Program-made: the position numbers and the translations under genes
The notes under the pieces: generated by a model
What the model saw: the letters and a program-made list of their open reading frames with translations, nothing else
Told to the model about the DNA's origin: nothing
Databases searched by the model: none
From: Azorinus chamasolen
Taxonomy: Eukaryota; Mollusca; Bivalvia; Cardiida; Solecurtidae
Assembly (NCBI GenBank): GCA_963576725.1
Contig: OY755239.1
Span: 58,249,453 to 58,313,452 of the forward strand
Reading direction: 5' to 3'
DNA: 64,000 bases
In this document: positions 22,130 through 33,241 of the stretch, one piece after another
Numbering within the stretch: position 1 is the stretch's first letter
Layout of the letters: each line of letters opens with the position of its first letter

Positions 22130-22325
22130 TGGAGCGCTCCATCTTTGTTTAAGTGGTTAATGTCCTCGACAACAATATCACGGGTCTTGGGTTCGATCCA
22201 CAGCCGGACCAAGACCTTCGGACAAGACTATAAACCGAGGTCTCTGAGTTTACTCTGGAGCGCCCAATTAGCCAATAGTGCTCAGAAACAGACATTAATC
22301 AACACAAACAAACACAAAAACATAT
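22130..22325 (+). mobile_element. tRNA-derived SINE
   Basis: It has a split RNA polymerase III promoter: an A-box-like AAGTGGTTAATGTCC at about 22151 and a B box GGTTCGATCC at 22190-22199, with normal tRNA spacing. A body with ACCTTCGGACAAGACTATAA follows, as in many molluscan tRNA SINEs (from memory). The end is an A-rich tail with ACACAAACAAACACAAAAA. No tRNA fold is needed for the call. The exact 5' end is uncertain. Confidence 0.7.
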
Positions 22326-22569
22326 TTTAGTATTACTACAGACCTACATAAGACTGTGATAAATTGTGCAGATTAGAAATCGGATGACTCTGTTAACTTC
22401 TGTTATGTTATCTCGAAGTACTTTTAATAGTCCCCTGAAGTTTGAGATATTGAACTTCAATTGTCTATACATGACACATGTATTACAAATGATTTTCCTC
22501 AATATTCATTGCTCAGTTAACATCATGATTACATGTAATGCTTACATATCTGTCATAATACTGGCTCAA

Positions 22570-22709
22570 CAGAACCCCTCTAAACGGGTTATTTTTTATA
22601 GGTGGCTGGTTAATGCATGGCGAACGTCATACAAAAATCTCTTTTGACCTTCAACCTGCATTGGGCTGTCACTGGTCTGAAGACATCCGGTTTAGAGGGT
22701 TTTTTATTG
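22570..22709. mobile_element. P1 MITE, short
   Basis: CAGAACCCCTCTAAACGGG to CCGGTTTAGAGGG and TTTTATTG. The core GGTTAATGCATGGCGAACG and its partial mirror remain, and the hairpin tip is lost. Length 140 bp. Confidence 0.7.
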
Positions 22710-22839
22710 TATACAGTGAACAAAGTCTGAAACAATAAGTCGAACATTTTGATTCAGTATTGAAAATCAAGGCTGCACATAAGAAGCAGAAGCGTATTTA
22801 GAAACTCTAATTAAAGGATATATCAGACCTCTCCGCCAG

Positions 22840-22985
22840 ACTCTAATCTCTCTATGTTGCTGCATCGCATTAGAATCGCCGCCTTTCCGAGCTGATTAAA
22901 ATGAGGTGCAACCAGATAGAGATTGGCGGGAAAATGAACGAGTTTGGTAGATCAGAACACACCTTATCTACAGCTCTGACAACTT
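22840..22985. mobile_element. H-like MITE, variant hairpin
   Basis: The right end ACACCTTATCTACAGCTCTG is the inverted H terminus. The core is a different imperfect hairpin, AATCTCTATGTTGC against GCAACCAGATAGAGATT. Confidence 0.5.
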
Positions 22986-22993
22986 GACAAGTA

Positions 22994-23198
22994 CAGTAAA
23001 ATCTCGATTAATCGAACCCTAAAATACGTGCCATTATCCATCTTTAAGACAGGTGACAGCTTAATGCATGGCGAAAGTCATGCAGAAAGCTCCTCTAGGA
23101 GCTCTCTGCATGACTTTCACCATGCATTGAGCAGCCACCTGCCTAAAAGGGTTTAATCTTCTTCTATACTAAAATTTCGATTAATCGAGATTTTACTG
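22994..23198. mobile_element. P1 MITE, complete
   Basis: CAGTAAAATCTCGATTAATC to GATTAATCGAGATTTTACTG, a 20-bp perfect terminal repeat with TA on both sides. The long hairpin has tip GCTCCTCTAGGAGC. Length 205 bp. Confidence 0.9.
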
Positions 23199-23274
23199 TA
23201 TATACTAAAATACTCTCATTAATTGTTAAATTATTTCGAACCATTTGTCATGGTATCACGCTAAGCGCGACCTG

Positions 23275-23365
23275 ACTCGTGGTTGCAAATAGGTTGGATC
23301 CAGATGAGACGTAACTCGGCGTCTCGTCAGAATCAAAACTATTTAACACTCGGTCAAAAGTTTCT
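23275..23365. mobile_element. T4 hairpin fragment
   Basis: GCAAATAGGTTGGATCCAGA, TGAGACGTAACTCGGCGTC, then TCGTCAGAATCAAAAC. The ends are not clear. Confidence 0.55.
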
Positions 23366-23464
23366 CAAACGCTTGTACGATTCAGATGCAAGTAAAACTG
23401 CATCTGAAGAGAGTTTTGGCAGACATATTGTTGCAGCACTATAATGGTTAAAACAAACTGCATA

Positions 23465-23676
23465 AAGTAGAACCTGTCTTGAACGGCCATGAAAAGGATA
23501 TTTAATTATGGATATGTAAATCAGCTGGTAGCTTAGTGCATGTCTTAATAATTGCTAAAAGCTCCTATATGAGCTTTCTGAATTACCTTTATCCTGCATT
23601 AAGCAACCAACTACATTGTACTTGTTTAGACTCCTATGTTCAATAAATGAATGGAAGCTTAAGACAGGTTCTATTG
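23465..23676. mobile_element. P6 MITE
   Basis: AGTAGAACCTGTCTTGAAC to TTAAGACAGGTTCTATTG with TA on the right. The core is AGCTGGTAGCTTAGTGCATG, tip AAAGCTCCTATATGAGCTTT, then CTGCATTAAGCAACC. It shares its terminal type with 52317-52480. Confidence 0.72.
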
Positions 23677-23753
23677 TAGTTGAAAACAAACCTTTCTGAA
23701 CATATTTTTCTTATATTGGATAACATAGTTTGTCTCTTTTACCAAACCATATA

Positions 23754-23959
23754 CTGTAAAACCACTCTAAACAAGAATTCTAGTAGAGAACGATTTAGAT
23801 ACGTTTAGGCAGGTGGCTACTTAATGCAGGGTGAAAGTTATGCAGAAAGCTCCTAGAGGAGCTTTCTGCATGACTTTCACCCTGCATTAAGCTGCCACCT
23901 GTCTCAAAACTCGATTTTAATACCAAAATGTAACGTCCGGTTTAGAGAATTTTTTACTG
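23754..23959. mobile_element. P1 MITE, complete, very clean
   Basis: CTGTAAAACCACTCTAAAC to CCGGTTTAGAGAATTTTTTA with CTG then TA, 206 bp. The hairpin arms are almost perfect over about 45 bp each (core GCAGGGTGAAAGTTATGCAG, tip AGCTCCTAGAGGAGCT). Confidence 0.92.
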
Positions 23960-24415
23960 TACCGTTTTAACCAACCGACGTCATTGACATATCGGTGGCA
24001 GCTTGCAAACAGTTTCAAACTAGTGTTAACCTCTGAATAATTAAGTATGTGTTCAGTTCCTATTTGTTGCCTCTCGACTGTGGCTGTTTGTTACGTAAAT
24101 TACCTTTCAACTGAAAATATTGAAATACAAGCCTAAAATGATACTTCTAAGACTGTGTTCTTTTTTATTTGGTTCTTGTTGTTTTTTGTCTTTATTTTTG
24201 TGTTTGTTATCATCGGGTGGGTGTTGTTACTTTTTTCCTTGAGGGTGGGATAGGATGGTTATGGGAATTGGTATCAATACGTAAGCACATAGGTAAACAC
24301 TATCAAACGAGAGTGAAATCATTGATTGCAGCATGCAGACACTTGGTTTAGTCGTTTAGTTCTGATTGCAACTTCAATGCAACTATTGATTCAAAGCAAA
24401 TGAAAGACAATTGTA

Positions 24416-24867
24416 CGGTAAACTTTCGCTAAGACGACCACTCAAAATAAATAAATTTCTGGATTTTTAATGAAAGACCAAACAATCTGCTACAGATGGT
24501 AACTTAATTCAGGACAAACGTTATAAAGAACGGTCCCGTGGGAGCTTTCTGTATTAGTTTTGCCCTGCATTGTGCAAATGTCTAGGTTTTACTTATTCCT
24601 ATGTTAACCCTTTCCCTCATGTTGATGTCTTTTGATGCCTCTGTATTAGTCCATTTGTGAAACCATTGTGATAAATAGAGCATTAGTTCCATAGGAGCAA
24701 ATGCTCTATTTATCACGATTGTTTCAAATTTACACAATCCTAAAACTTTCCTTTTCTCTAGTAAGTGCTCATTTTCGGTAGATATATGGAAATAATGTTG
24801 ATCTAAAAATAGTCTATGAGGTAATGAGTTAACCAATTATGTGATCGCATTAGCGAGACTTTTTGTC
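24416..24867. mobile_element. P3 MITE split by a T1 insertion
   Basis: CGGTAAACTTTCGCTAAGAC at left, a decayed core with CTTAATTCAGGACAAACG, then CCTATG and TTAA. After T1 it resumes TTAACCAATTATG and GATCGCATTAGCGAGAC, the P3 right end. Confidence 0.75.
24604..24832 (-). mobile_element. T1 MITE nested in P3, reverse
   Basis: TTAACCCTTTCCCTCATGTT to GAGGTAATGAGTTAA, 229 bp, hairpin GAGCATTAGTTCCATAGGAG and mirror. TTAA is present on both sides within the host. Confidence 0.88.
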
Positions 24868-24970
24868 GAATGCATTACTACTGACTGCAGAGTCAATATA
24901 TTGATAGGACGAGGATAAAGTATGAAGAATCGTGCGCTCATTAGCCTTCATACCCTGTGTTAAGTTCCTT

Positions 24971-25213
24971 TAACCACGTGTCTGAGCAATATTCATATCA
25001 TACATAAATACTCTATGCATATTCATTAGCTGGAACTATAATTCTGGATGAGGACAATACTTTTTGACCTAATCGGAACTGTAGATGCATATCTATATTA
25101 TTCCATATTAAGTAAACAGAACAGACCTGTTCAGACGGCTGATACAGGATGCGTCTGAAGGGCTCGTATCTGCTTACAAAGACATTAGAAGGCATGTTTA
25201 TCACGTAGAGCGT
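24971..25213 (-). mobile_element. T2 MITE, decayed, reverse
   Basis: AATACTCTATGCATATTCAT, GGAACTGTAGATGCATATC, ATTCCATATTAAGTAAACAG, CAGACGGCTGATACAGGATG and then TTACAAAGACATTAGAAGGC. Confidence 0.6.
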
Positions 25214-25697
25214 TTAGACGTTTTTGCTAATTGTGTTTTGAACGATAAGGTGTCATTATTTAATAGATCATTTCTGATTCTGTTTCGTCTACGATTGTAC
25301 TTATCAATCAACTTTCTCTCTATTCATCTTTCAATTTTGCACATGTTTTGTTTCATTTGTACAAACGTAAAAGGTTATGGCGATGCCAGTAGGTAAAGAA
25401 GGTTTATAAAGTACTTGTTCAAAATTAATGGCCTTATGCCTTATATAATAGGGAATTTATATATACCAAGGCCAGAGGAAGTCCGTAGTAGCCCTGTGAA
25501 CTGGATCTACAGTTTTGTTTCATATTGTCTAGGCAACCTGATCCAACCTACTCCGTTGGTGACAACTCTTTCAAAATACAAGTCCATTTGGATTTATTAA
25601 TTTTATGTATAACCAAAGATAAATTAAGGCGAGTACACCAACGTACATTAAACGTGATCATTTCCTAGATAGGTATTCACAGCTATAGGGCCACGTA
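25214..25697. other. No gene recognised
   Basis: A 61-codon frame at 25415-25600 has no motif I know. Confidence 0.35.
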
Positions 25698-25926
25698 TTA
25701 ATCTATTCCCTCGTAGGCTATATTTAAATGCAGCCTCTTTGAACAAATCTACCGAAAAGGAGCATTAACTAGAGAAAAGGAAACTTTTGAAATTTTGTAG
25801 TTTTGGAACCATTGTGATAAATAGAGCATTTGCTCCTAAGGAGCAAATGCTCGATTTATCACAATGGTTTCAACAAGTGACTTTTACAGAGGCGTAGAAA
25901 GGCGTATTTAAGGAGGAAAGGGTTAA
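25698..25926 (+). mobile_element. T1 MITE
   Basis: TTAATCTATTCCCTCGTAGG to AGGAGGAAAGGGTTAA, 229 bp. Hairpin tip CTCCTAAGGAG; the arms are perfect apart from one change. Confidence 0.88.
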
Positions 25927-26208
25927 TTATACTTATTTCAGAACTGCTGGTTCTCTTCGTGCATAATTATCAAACTGTACAACAGCTGATAATGTTTTAT
26001 CTAATTATTAGGCAGTGCGTTAAACCATGTAACCATGTTCCAAGCTGTACATGCGAAATGGTGAATTCGTGATAAGATTGTTTGGTCTTTCATCAAAATC
26101 CATACTAGTTGTTGTTGTTATCACCGTACCATTTGAAAATAAATAGGAGAAAACATTACTGGGAACTGAAGCAGACAGACAGCAATACATTAATCCACTG
26201 CTTAAGCC

Positions 26209-26437
26209 TTAACTCATGTTCTCCTACTGACGCCTTATTGCGCCTATGTAAAGTCATTTCTTGCAACCCTTGTGATAAATAGAGCATTTGCTCCATAGGA
26301 GGAAATGCTTTATTTATCACCATGGTTTTCAATACTACACAATTCTAAAAGTGTCATTTTCTCTAGTAAATGCTCCTTTTCGGTGGATTTATCCAAAGAG
26401 GATAGTTCTAAAAATAGTCTAGGAGAGAATGAGTTAA
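26209..26437 (-). mobile_element. T1 MITE, reverse
   Basis: TTAACTCATGTTCTCCTACT to GAGAGAATGAGTTAA, 229 bp. The hairpin GAGCATTTGCTCCATAGGAG is present and TTTTCGGTGGATTTATCC follows. Confidence 0.87.
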
Positions 26438-26527
26438 TATGCTAAATAATTCAAATAGGCTCCTCCCTTTCTGAATACTAATTAAACAAATATTGCACCA
26501 AAAGTTAACACTGACGAAAATGATATA

Positions 26528-26699
26528 CAGTGAAACCCGCCAAACCCGGAATTCGAGTACACAAGAATTTAGATACTTTTAGGCAGGTGGCTGCTTAATG
26601 CATGGTGACAGTCATGCTGGAAGCTACTATATGAGCTTTCTGCATGACTTTCTCCCTGCGTTAAGCTGTCACCTGTCTTAAAGACCGATAATAACACAC
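26528..26699. mobile_element. P1 MITE, right end lost
   Basis: CAGTGAAACCCGCCAAACCC at left. The core GGCTGCTTAATGCATGGTG continues to CTGTCACCTGTCTTAAAGAC. Unrelated sequence starts after ACCGATAATA. Confidence 0.72.
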
Positions 26700-27146
26700 A
26701 TATTTCAGTGTTCAAAAAAATTGAAATGTTGTTGTATGTATTTACATATCGTGCACTTTTCTTTTTCAACAAACCCGGCATAAAGTCTATGTTTTAACGT
26801 TTGTAAAACCTTTCGTTTGCTATAGTTCTCAAGCTTAAAACATCTTACAGTTGTGCTACATAAATAGTCATGTGATCACGTATTTTGAAACATCGCTTGA
26901 AGCGATCGGTTTTACTTCTTCTCTGGATCCTTTTCGTTGGTCATACATTTTCAAATATTCGCCGCTATCGATCGCATATTCAGTAGTTGGTCTGCTAAAT
27001 TACCAATGAATTATTTGTTCCGGTTTACATTATTCTGGTATGATTGGTTGTCCTTCATGTCGGCACGAAATATTATCACAGCTGTTTTGTTTTCATTGAT
27101 AACAATGATCTAATTATACCCACTCCCATGATGCTGTATCTAATTA
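26700..27146. other. No feature seen
   Basis: A small hairpin ATCGCTTGAAGCGAT near 26894. No gene. Confidence 0.35.
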
Positions 27147-27352
27147 CAGTAAAATCTCTCTATAACGGCCACTAAATTACAACAAGTATTTTGTGTTTAA
27201 CGCAGGTGGTTGCTTAAAGCAAGGTGAAAGTAAAACAGAACGCTCCTATAGGAGCGTTCTGTTTTACTTTCCCTTGCTTTAGGCAGCCACCTGCCCATAT
27301 ATATATCAACTAATTAACACAATTTAGTGGCCGTTATAGAGAGGTTTTACTG
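27147..27352. mobile_element. P2 MITE, complete
   Basis: CAGTAAAATCTCTCTATAAC to GTTATAGAGAGGTTTTACTG with TA on both sides, 206 bp. Hairpin GTAAAACAGAACGCTCCTAT and mirror, with no mismatch at the T/A position seen in P1. Confidence 0.92.
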
Positions 27353-27712
27353 TATTTGATAAACATGGTTTCTGACTCGTTAATTGTTTTTGCCAATTCA
27401 TGCAAGAAAATGAAAACACATTAAATCATGTTGATATTTAGATTCGATTGATAAAAAAGTTATGGTTTGGAATCAAAGTCCGATATCATTTTCTGTACAA
27501 GACGGTACTCTTTAGAAACAATTGATCAGTTTTGTTATCATCACATCCCCATTAATTGATCAGATAGGAGATGGCAAATGAAATCCGAAACACGGTTTGT
27601 ATCCGAATATTACGACATACTCTCAGAAGTTGATCAAACTCATCACAGGGTCAATTAACATTTTGTAACGTAGATTATGGTTAAGTTTCCATTGGAAAAG
27701 TTTTAAATATTA
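27353..27712. other. No feature seen
   Basis: No gene or repeat recognised. Confidence 0.35.
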
Positions 27713-28012
27713 CGGTGAACTCTCATTATATCGGCATTCATTACAATGGCACCCTCGTTATACCGCCGGCAGTATGCATTGAAATAAAACTATTGTTAAG
27801 TCTTTGAAACAACCACTGATTCCATTGTTGTACTGGCATTAAGACAGCCGATTGCTTACTGCAGAATCCAATAAGTGCTAAAAGCCCCAAAAGGGAGCTT
27901 TTTGCACTTATTGTGTTCTGCATAAAGCATTCACCTGTTGGTACTAGTTTCAAGCTGGCCATATGGTTTCTTTCATATTGAAGGTCGTCATAACGGCAAC
28001 CTTATTATACCA
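27713..28012. mobile_element. P4 MITE, right end replaced by P1
   Basis: CGGTGAACTCTCATTATATC at left, core ATTGCTTACTGCAGAATCC, hairpin tip AAAAGCCCCAAAAGGGAGC, then GGCAACCTTATTATACCAGC. It stops where a P1 piece begins. Confidence 0.8.
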
Positions 28013-28198
28013 GCCTAACCCGGAATTTAATGAAGAACAATTTAGGTTTTTTAGGCAGATGGCTGCTTAATACAAATTGAGAGTCATGTATGATACTCCC
28101 AATGGAGCTTTCTGCATGCCTTTCAACCAGCATTAAGCTTCCATCAGTTTAACATACAAGTAATGCTACTAATTGTAACGTTTAGAGAGGTTTTGCTG
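28013..28198. mobile_element. P1 MITE, left terminus missing
   Basis: AACCCGGAATTTAATGAAG, core GGCTGCTTAATACAAATTGA, right end CGTTTAGAGAGGTTTTGCTG with TA. It is fused directly to the preceding P4 copy. Confidence 0.75.
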
Positions 28199-29127
28199 TA
28201 AAAGAGTTCTATTTTTGAATGCGTATCCTGTATTTATCATTGTACATAAGGCATAGCTCTAACCCGCAGGTTTTCTATGCCGGGTTCTAAACAAAATTAA
28301 CAGACGTTTTTACCATGTTGTACATTTGCAATGCTGTAATTGGCATGTTTTATTTTCTTTTACGATCGGTCTTTGAACGTACTCGAAGAATTTGAATAAT
28401 GAAATACTATTTTAATATGCATATCATTGTTTCTTGTTGCATAAGGAAATTCTTTAAACACACATATTTCCCTTGCCACTTTCGAAATAAAAGTATCAGA
28501 CGCCTTTTATCCCTTTGTGCATATGAATTGTTCGTCAAATGTATCTTTTATCTCAAATAAACAATTTAATATTTCGAGACATTTCATCAGATATTAAACG
28601 GTATGCTGTTATGGCTTCCAGAATTTTTGTTCTTTACGCTTTTGATCCGTTCTTTGCTTGACTCAACGACTAGTTAAACAACATTATCCTAATTTATTTT
28701 GTGAATTAGTGGACAAGTGAAAACGTCCGTTCTCGTCTATTCAGTATTAAAGTGTTTAATTTGCAAACTTGTATAATTTATAACATGCTTTTTATGAAAA
28801 ACGGAGTAGATCATATGGTTCCTCTAAGAATCCCCTGGTTCTGCGAAAACCTTGCTCCTTGATCAAATTTCAGCATACCTCATTTCTTTTTGAAAACAAA
28901 TACGTGGATGTAAATGGTTAAAGTAATTTCTCTACATGTAGGAGTGTATTTTGCATATTTATTACAAGGTAAAATGATAAAAATAGGCGGTCATTCATTT
29001 TTTCATCAATTTAATTAAACATTATATTAACAATTTCTATATTCCACAATGCAGTATAACTAATTAATCCAAATACTTCATATACATGTAAACATGTATA
29101 TCTATTTAAAAAACGACATATCGACTA
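28199..29127. other. Longest MITE-free stretch of the first half
   Basis: AT-rich, no frame over 60 codons and no terminus recognised. Confidence 0.4.
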
Positions 29128-29373
29128 TTAACCATTTCCCTGTTCTATATTTATTCCACATTTCAATACTTACTGAATAGTCATGGACATAATGCTTTTT
29201 AGTTACAACGAACTATGAAAGATGGAACATTGTAGCCGTTTTATAAAGTAAAGAAACATATCTATGAAATTCCAGTAACAAACAGAGCAGACCCTGATCA
29301 ATCGACCCGTTTGATCTGGGTCTACTCTGCTTGCAAATGCGTGAAAACACGTTAATATGAGGGAATGTGTTAA
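29128..29373 (-). mobile_element. T2 MITE, reverse
   Basis: TTAACCATTTCCCTGTTC to GAGGGAATGTGTTAA. The hairpin GCAGACCCTGATCAATCG / TTTGATCTGGGTCTACTC has a shortened tip. Confidence 0.82.
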
Positions 29374-29439
29374 TTAGATGATTTTGATAATGATATATAA
29401 ACACACGAGTGTGCACAAACTATACACTCATATTTATAT

Positions 29440-29540
29440 CATTTCGTAAACAGGTGGACAAAGCAGAGTTCATACAGGGGCTGTCTAATCGGGGTCTACT
29501 CTCCTTTGAGAGGCGCTATAAGGAGTCTTTATCGAAGTAC
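29440..29540. mobile_element. T2 hairpin fragment
   Basis: TCGTAAACAGGTGGAC, then GGCTGTCTAATCGGGGTCTA. Decayed, no ends. Confidence 0.4.
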
Positions 29541-29725
29541 ATTGTTAAGAACGTCTTCCCTGGACAACGCCTCTGAGATAAATGTTGAATTGCCGTTACC
29601 ATGTCATTATACCGCTGTCATTTTCTCTTTACAGATTCGTCTGTTGAGACTGGTAATATTAGATGCCTTTTGAGGTAAGTTATTCTTCATGACGTTGATC
29701 TGTTGCAGGTCCTTTTTGAAAGCAG

Positions 29726-29822
29726 TTAACCCATTTCTTCCTACCGACGCCTTTTGACACCTTGTTAAAAGTTACAATTTGAAACCATTTTGATAAATAG
29801 GGCATTTGCTCATGTGGAGCAA
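29726..29822 (-). mobile_element. T1 MITE truncated at hairpin centre
   Basis: TTAACCCATTTCTTCCTACC, then AATAGGGCATTTGCTCATGT and GGAGCAAA, where it switches to T2 sequence. Confidence 0.7.
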
Positions 29823-30235
29823 AGTCTTTGCAAAGCAGAGTAGACCAAGATCACACGGCCCGAACATGAGTTGCATTATCAGTGGTTTGGTTTGTTTGCT
29901 TATGGCATGATATAGATCTGATTCTACAGATACAGTGAAACCCCGCTAATGCGACCACTTAATAAACAGCCACTGATGTCGTCTAAAGCAGGTGGTTGCT
30001 TAATGCAGGACGAAAGTTATGCAGAAAGCTCCTATAGGAGCTTTCTGCATAACTTTCGTCCTGCATTAAGCTACCACCTGCCGCCTCTGCCACACAGAAT
30101 TATGCCCCTTTTTGGTAGTCGCATTAGCGGGGCTTTACTGTACTTCCATGACAAAAATAAAGTGTTCATATCCTTTATATATTCAGCTAATATGTATCCA
30201 TGCCTCTTACATAAATATTCATGGGGTAGAATGGT
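29823..30235 (+). mobile_element. T2 MITE split by a P3 insertion
   Basis: GTCTTTGCAAAGCAGAGTAG, decayed hairpin, ATAGATCTGATTCTACAG and ATA, then P3, then TACTTCCATGACAAAAATAA and ATAAATATTCATGGGGTAG. The terminal TTAA sites are not seen. Confidence 0.7.
29933..30140. mobile_element. P3 MITE nested in T2
   Basis: CAGTGAAACCCCGCTAATGC to GCATTAGCGGGGCTTTACTG with TA on both sides, 208 bp. The hairpin GACGAAAGTTATGCAGAAAG with tip CTCCTATAGGAG is perfect in its inner 30 bp per arm. Confidence 0.92.
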
Positions 30236-30281
30236 TATATGGTATTGCTTATTGCTTCTTTCTGAATCGATGTTACGTTGG

Positions 30282-30486
30282 TTAACCCATTACCTCATAG
30301 GCTATTTTTAGATACAACCTCTTTGAATAACTCTACCGAAAAGGAGCAATAACTAGAGAAAAGGAAATTTTTTAGAATTTTGCAGTTTGAAACCATTGTG
30401 ATAAATAGAGCATTTGCTCCTATAGGAGCAAATGCTCTATTTATCACAATGGTTTCACAAAGAGACTTTTACAGTGTCGGGGTTAA
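30282..30486 (+). mobile_element. T1 MITE
   Basis: TTAACCCATTACCTCATAGG to ACAGTGTCGGGGTTAA, 205 bp. Perfect hairpin GAGCATTTGCTCCTATAGG and mirror. The right flank is shortened before the terminus. Confidence 0.87.
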
Positions 30487-31017
30487 TGATTTTAAACGTG
30501 TCCATAATAATATGTATACCCATATAGTTAGTAAGTAAATATTTTAATATAGTGACATGTGTACATGTACAAGAATGACATGTTTTCAAAAGGATATGTA
30601 AGACACCCGGCCCACTGGGCCTATAAGTCGCCTGAAATATAAGTACAAATACATATGTATATACAAATCGCATGGATATCAAATGGTGTAAGGCCAATGT
30701 CTGTCTCTGAATAAATTTGAACTTTACTCTGATCAGAAACCCTCTGATCGGGGTCTGCATTGTTTGAGGTATAAATCAATGTAAATTCGCCATCATGTAT
30801 TTATTGTTCATGGATTCCTCACTTGAACAAATAGATGGGTTCTCAAAATTCAATTTGATAGAGGTTATCGTGAATTAGTGGATTAATGTACTATCTACAA
30901 TGCCAGTATATCGCCTTTATTCCTTCTGCATCAGCTGTGTCTGAATATAAGTGCTATAGTATCAGTGCTACCGTGTCAATACCGTATATCACATTTTCGC
31001 CTGCTGTCCATGGAACC
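30487..31017. other. No gene; hairpin scrap
   Basis: CTGATCAGAAACCCTCTGAT at 30727-30746 with CGGGGTCTGCATTGTTTG is a TTAA-class hairpin scrap. Nothing else seen. Confidence 0.4.
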
Positions 31018-31200
31018 ATGATTATATTTGCAAACAGTTTGGATCCAGATGAGACGCCGAGTAACTCTGCGTCTCATCAGGATCCAAACTGTTTACACTC
31101 TCGTTGTATTTAGGTAGACAAACAGATTATATAACTTGAAGTTTAAAAATGCAGTAGGTGAAAAATTAGGTAAAAACATGCTCAACAGGCTAAAGGTTAA
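31018..31200. mobile_element. T4 MITE, right part
   Basis: TGCAAACAGTTTGGATCC, hairpin AGATGAGACGCCGAG / TGCGTCTCATCAGGATCC, and right end CAGGCTAAAGGTTAA. The left terminus is unclear. Confidence 0.72.
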
Positions 31201-31446
31201 AACATGGATCATAAATACAATTAGTACTGCCGTAGCATGTGAATAATGCTACTTCCCAGATAAAACACTAAAATTCATTCTCAGTACCAGTGCTAAGCCA
31301 TATTTCATTCTAATGTTCGGAGACATAAATGACTATCCGCTTCTCTATATGGCTGAATCGATATCCATGTCTTAATTCTCGTAAAAATGTCGACAAAAAG
31401 AGCGCCAAAGAGATTCAAACCTATTCAATGTCTGCGTGTATTCGTA

Positions 31447-31645
31447 TTAACCCTTAAAACGCTGAATTTTCAAATGTACTATTCCAAATTTCAAACAGGT
31501 CAAGCCTATGGTGGATATTTAGGGATTTTTCTAAAGAAAAGTGTAACTTGACAAACAGTGCAGACCCTGATGAGAGGGCTCTCATCTGGGTCTACACTGT
31601 TTGCAAAGGACATTAACGACTCGTGTCCCGCACAGTAACGGTTAA
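31447..31645 (+). mobile_element. T6 MITE
   Basis: TTAACCCTTAAAACGCTGAA to GTAACGGTTAA, 199 bp. Short hairpin GTGCAGACCCTGATGAGAG / CTCTCATCTGGGTCTACAC, with both conserved arm mismatches. Confidence 0.8.
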
Positions 31646-31811
31646 GGGAGTACTGCCAACTGATCCAATTGTCTGCCTCTCAACTCTTCAAACGACTTGA
31701 TAGATCACATTATAAGAACGCTGAAGAAAACAGTGGAATACGCCACGAAAAACAAACCTACAGCTCAAACTCAGCCACTCCTTGAATAATTAGTGGCATT
31801 TGTTCAACTAT

Positions 31812-32020
31812 TTTACCTTATGAATATTCATGTAAAAAGTAATTGCATCATGAATATTTATTATCTGAATTTTTTATGGCACACACTGTGTCATAATATA
31901 CAGGTTATGTTTTACATTAACGAAACTATATAATTTCATAAACAAACAAAACAGACTTTGACGTTGCTCAGTACCGTCTGATCTGGCTCTCCTATGTTTG
32001 CTAGAGGTTTAAAGAAGGTA
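31812..32020 (-). mobile_element. T2 MITE, degenerate, reverse
   Basis: TTACCTTATGAATATTCATG, GCATCATGAATATTTATTAT, TTTCATAAACAAACAAAAC, then TACCGTCTGATCTGGC. Confidence 0.6.
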
Positions 32021-32130
32021 GGGATGACCAGCTGCTGCAATGTCAGTACGCCATATATCAGGCTACTCTTTCACGAACAAACACAAATAGAAACAACTGA
32101 CTGTAAAACGGCATCTTATATGTCAAGATA

Positions 32131-32333
32131 CAGTAAAACCTCTCTTAACCGGAATTCTAGTAGAGAAGAATTTAGATATCTTAGGCAGGTGACTGCTTAA
32201 TGCAGGGTGAAAGTCATGCGGAAAGCTCCTCTAGGAGCTTTCTGCATGACTTCCTCCCTGCATTAAGCTGTCACCTGTCTCCAAGACCGATATTTATACT
32301 AAATTTAATGCCCGGTTAAGAGAGGTTTTACTG
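32131..32333. mobile_element. P1 MITE, complete
   Basis: CAGTAAAACCTCTCTTAACC to GGTTAAGAGAGGTTTTACTG, a 20-bp perfect terminal repeat, TA both sides, 203 bp. Hairpin tip GCTCCTCTAGGAGC. Confidence 0.92.
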
Positions 32334-32749
32334 TAATATCATATGTGTTCAATGTATAAAATAATTACGTGCTTGACGATAGACGATACTTGCTTAGATT
32401 TCGCTGTTTTGCAGTGTAGGAACGTAATTTGGTGTTAACTGTTTTGTATAAGCTGGCTTGCGGAAGGTCGATTGTTCTATACGAATTTTTTTGTACACAG
32501 AACAATGGCATTAAATGTTGTTCGGTGCATAGAAAACTCGGCACTAAAATAAACTCTACATTCGTGATAACAGTGAATATATCTATAGAGAACTCGTTTT
32601 GTTTTTGGAAGATATCATAACCAATGATATGATGCTTTTCGTGCCATTTTATGAATATTCCTTGGACAATTTATATCGTAAAACACATTTGCAGATCATT
32701 AATAGCGGTTAACATCACAGCTCATAATGTGTTGTTCTAGAAGAAACTA
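32334..32749. other. No gene recognised
   Basis: A 63-codon frame at 32429-32620 has no motif I know. Confidence 0.35.
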
Positions 32750-32893
32750 CAATAAAACCCCTCTAATGCGACCACCAAAAAGGGGCATAATCCTATAGGA
32801 GCTTTCTGCATTATTTTCGTCCTGCATAAAACACCTGCTTATAAAGACAGTTATGCTTATCCATTAAGTGGTCGAATTAGAGGGGTTCTACTG
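32750..32893. mobile_element. P3 MITE, left hairpin arm deleted
   Basis: CAATAAAACCCCTCTAATGC to AATTAGAGGGGTTCTACTG with TA both sides, 144 bp. AAAAAGGGGCATAAT jumps straight to the tip CCTATAGGAGCTTTCTGC. Confidence 0.85.
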
Positions 32894-33241
32894 TATCATT
32901 ATATATAATATTATCCCGAACACATATGGAATTAATCGGAACACCTCGGGGAACCTCGGCGAAGTCCCAATTGATACGAAATCAAAACGCACAGAATGTG
33001 TCCATTACATTGATGAATAACATCGCATCATCAATAATTGAACATCAAGCTTGATATGTTATTTTGAGTGATTATTCGTAAGTTATGTCAACTCCTTGCT
33101 ACTTTTCGTCAATGGAACTGCATTTGTATTCAGTTATTCATATTTATAGACAATTCGACTTTGATAACAGAGTAAATTAAAGCACCGTACTGTATAGTGT
33201 TGGGCATCAATGTTCGTCATCCATACGAATCGCAGGATTGC
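32894..33241. other. No feature seen
   Basis: GGAACACCTCGGGGAACC near 32939 is a small repeat. No gene. Confidence 0.35.

Noticed and set aside
22140..22215. A functional tRNA gene at the B box
   Set aside because: No acceptor stem or cloverleaf could be drawn, and the body and A-rich tail fit a SINE.
29949..30311. A 120-codon open frame
   Set aside because: It is made from P3 and T2 sequence and shows no domain.
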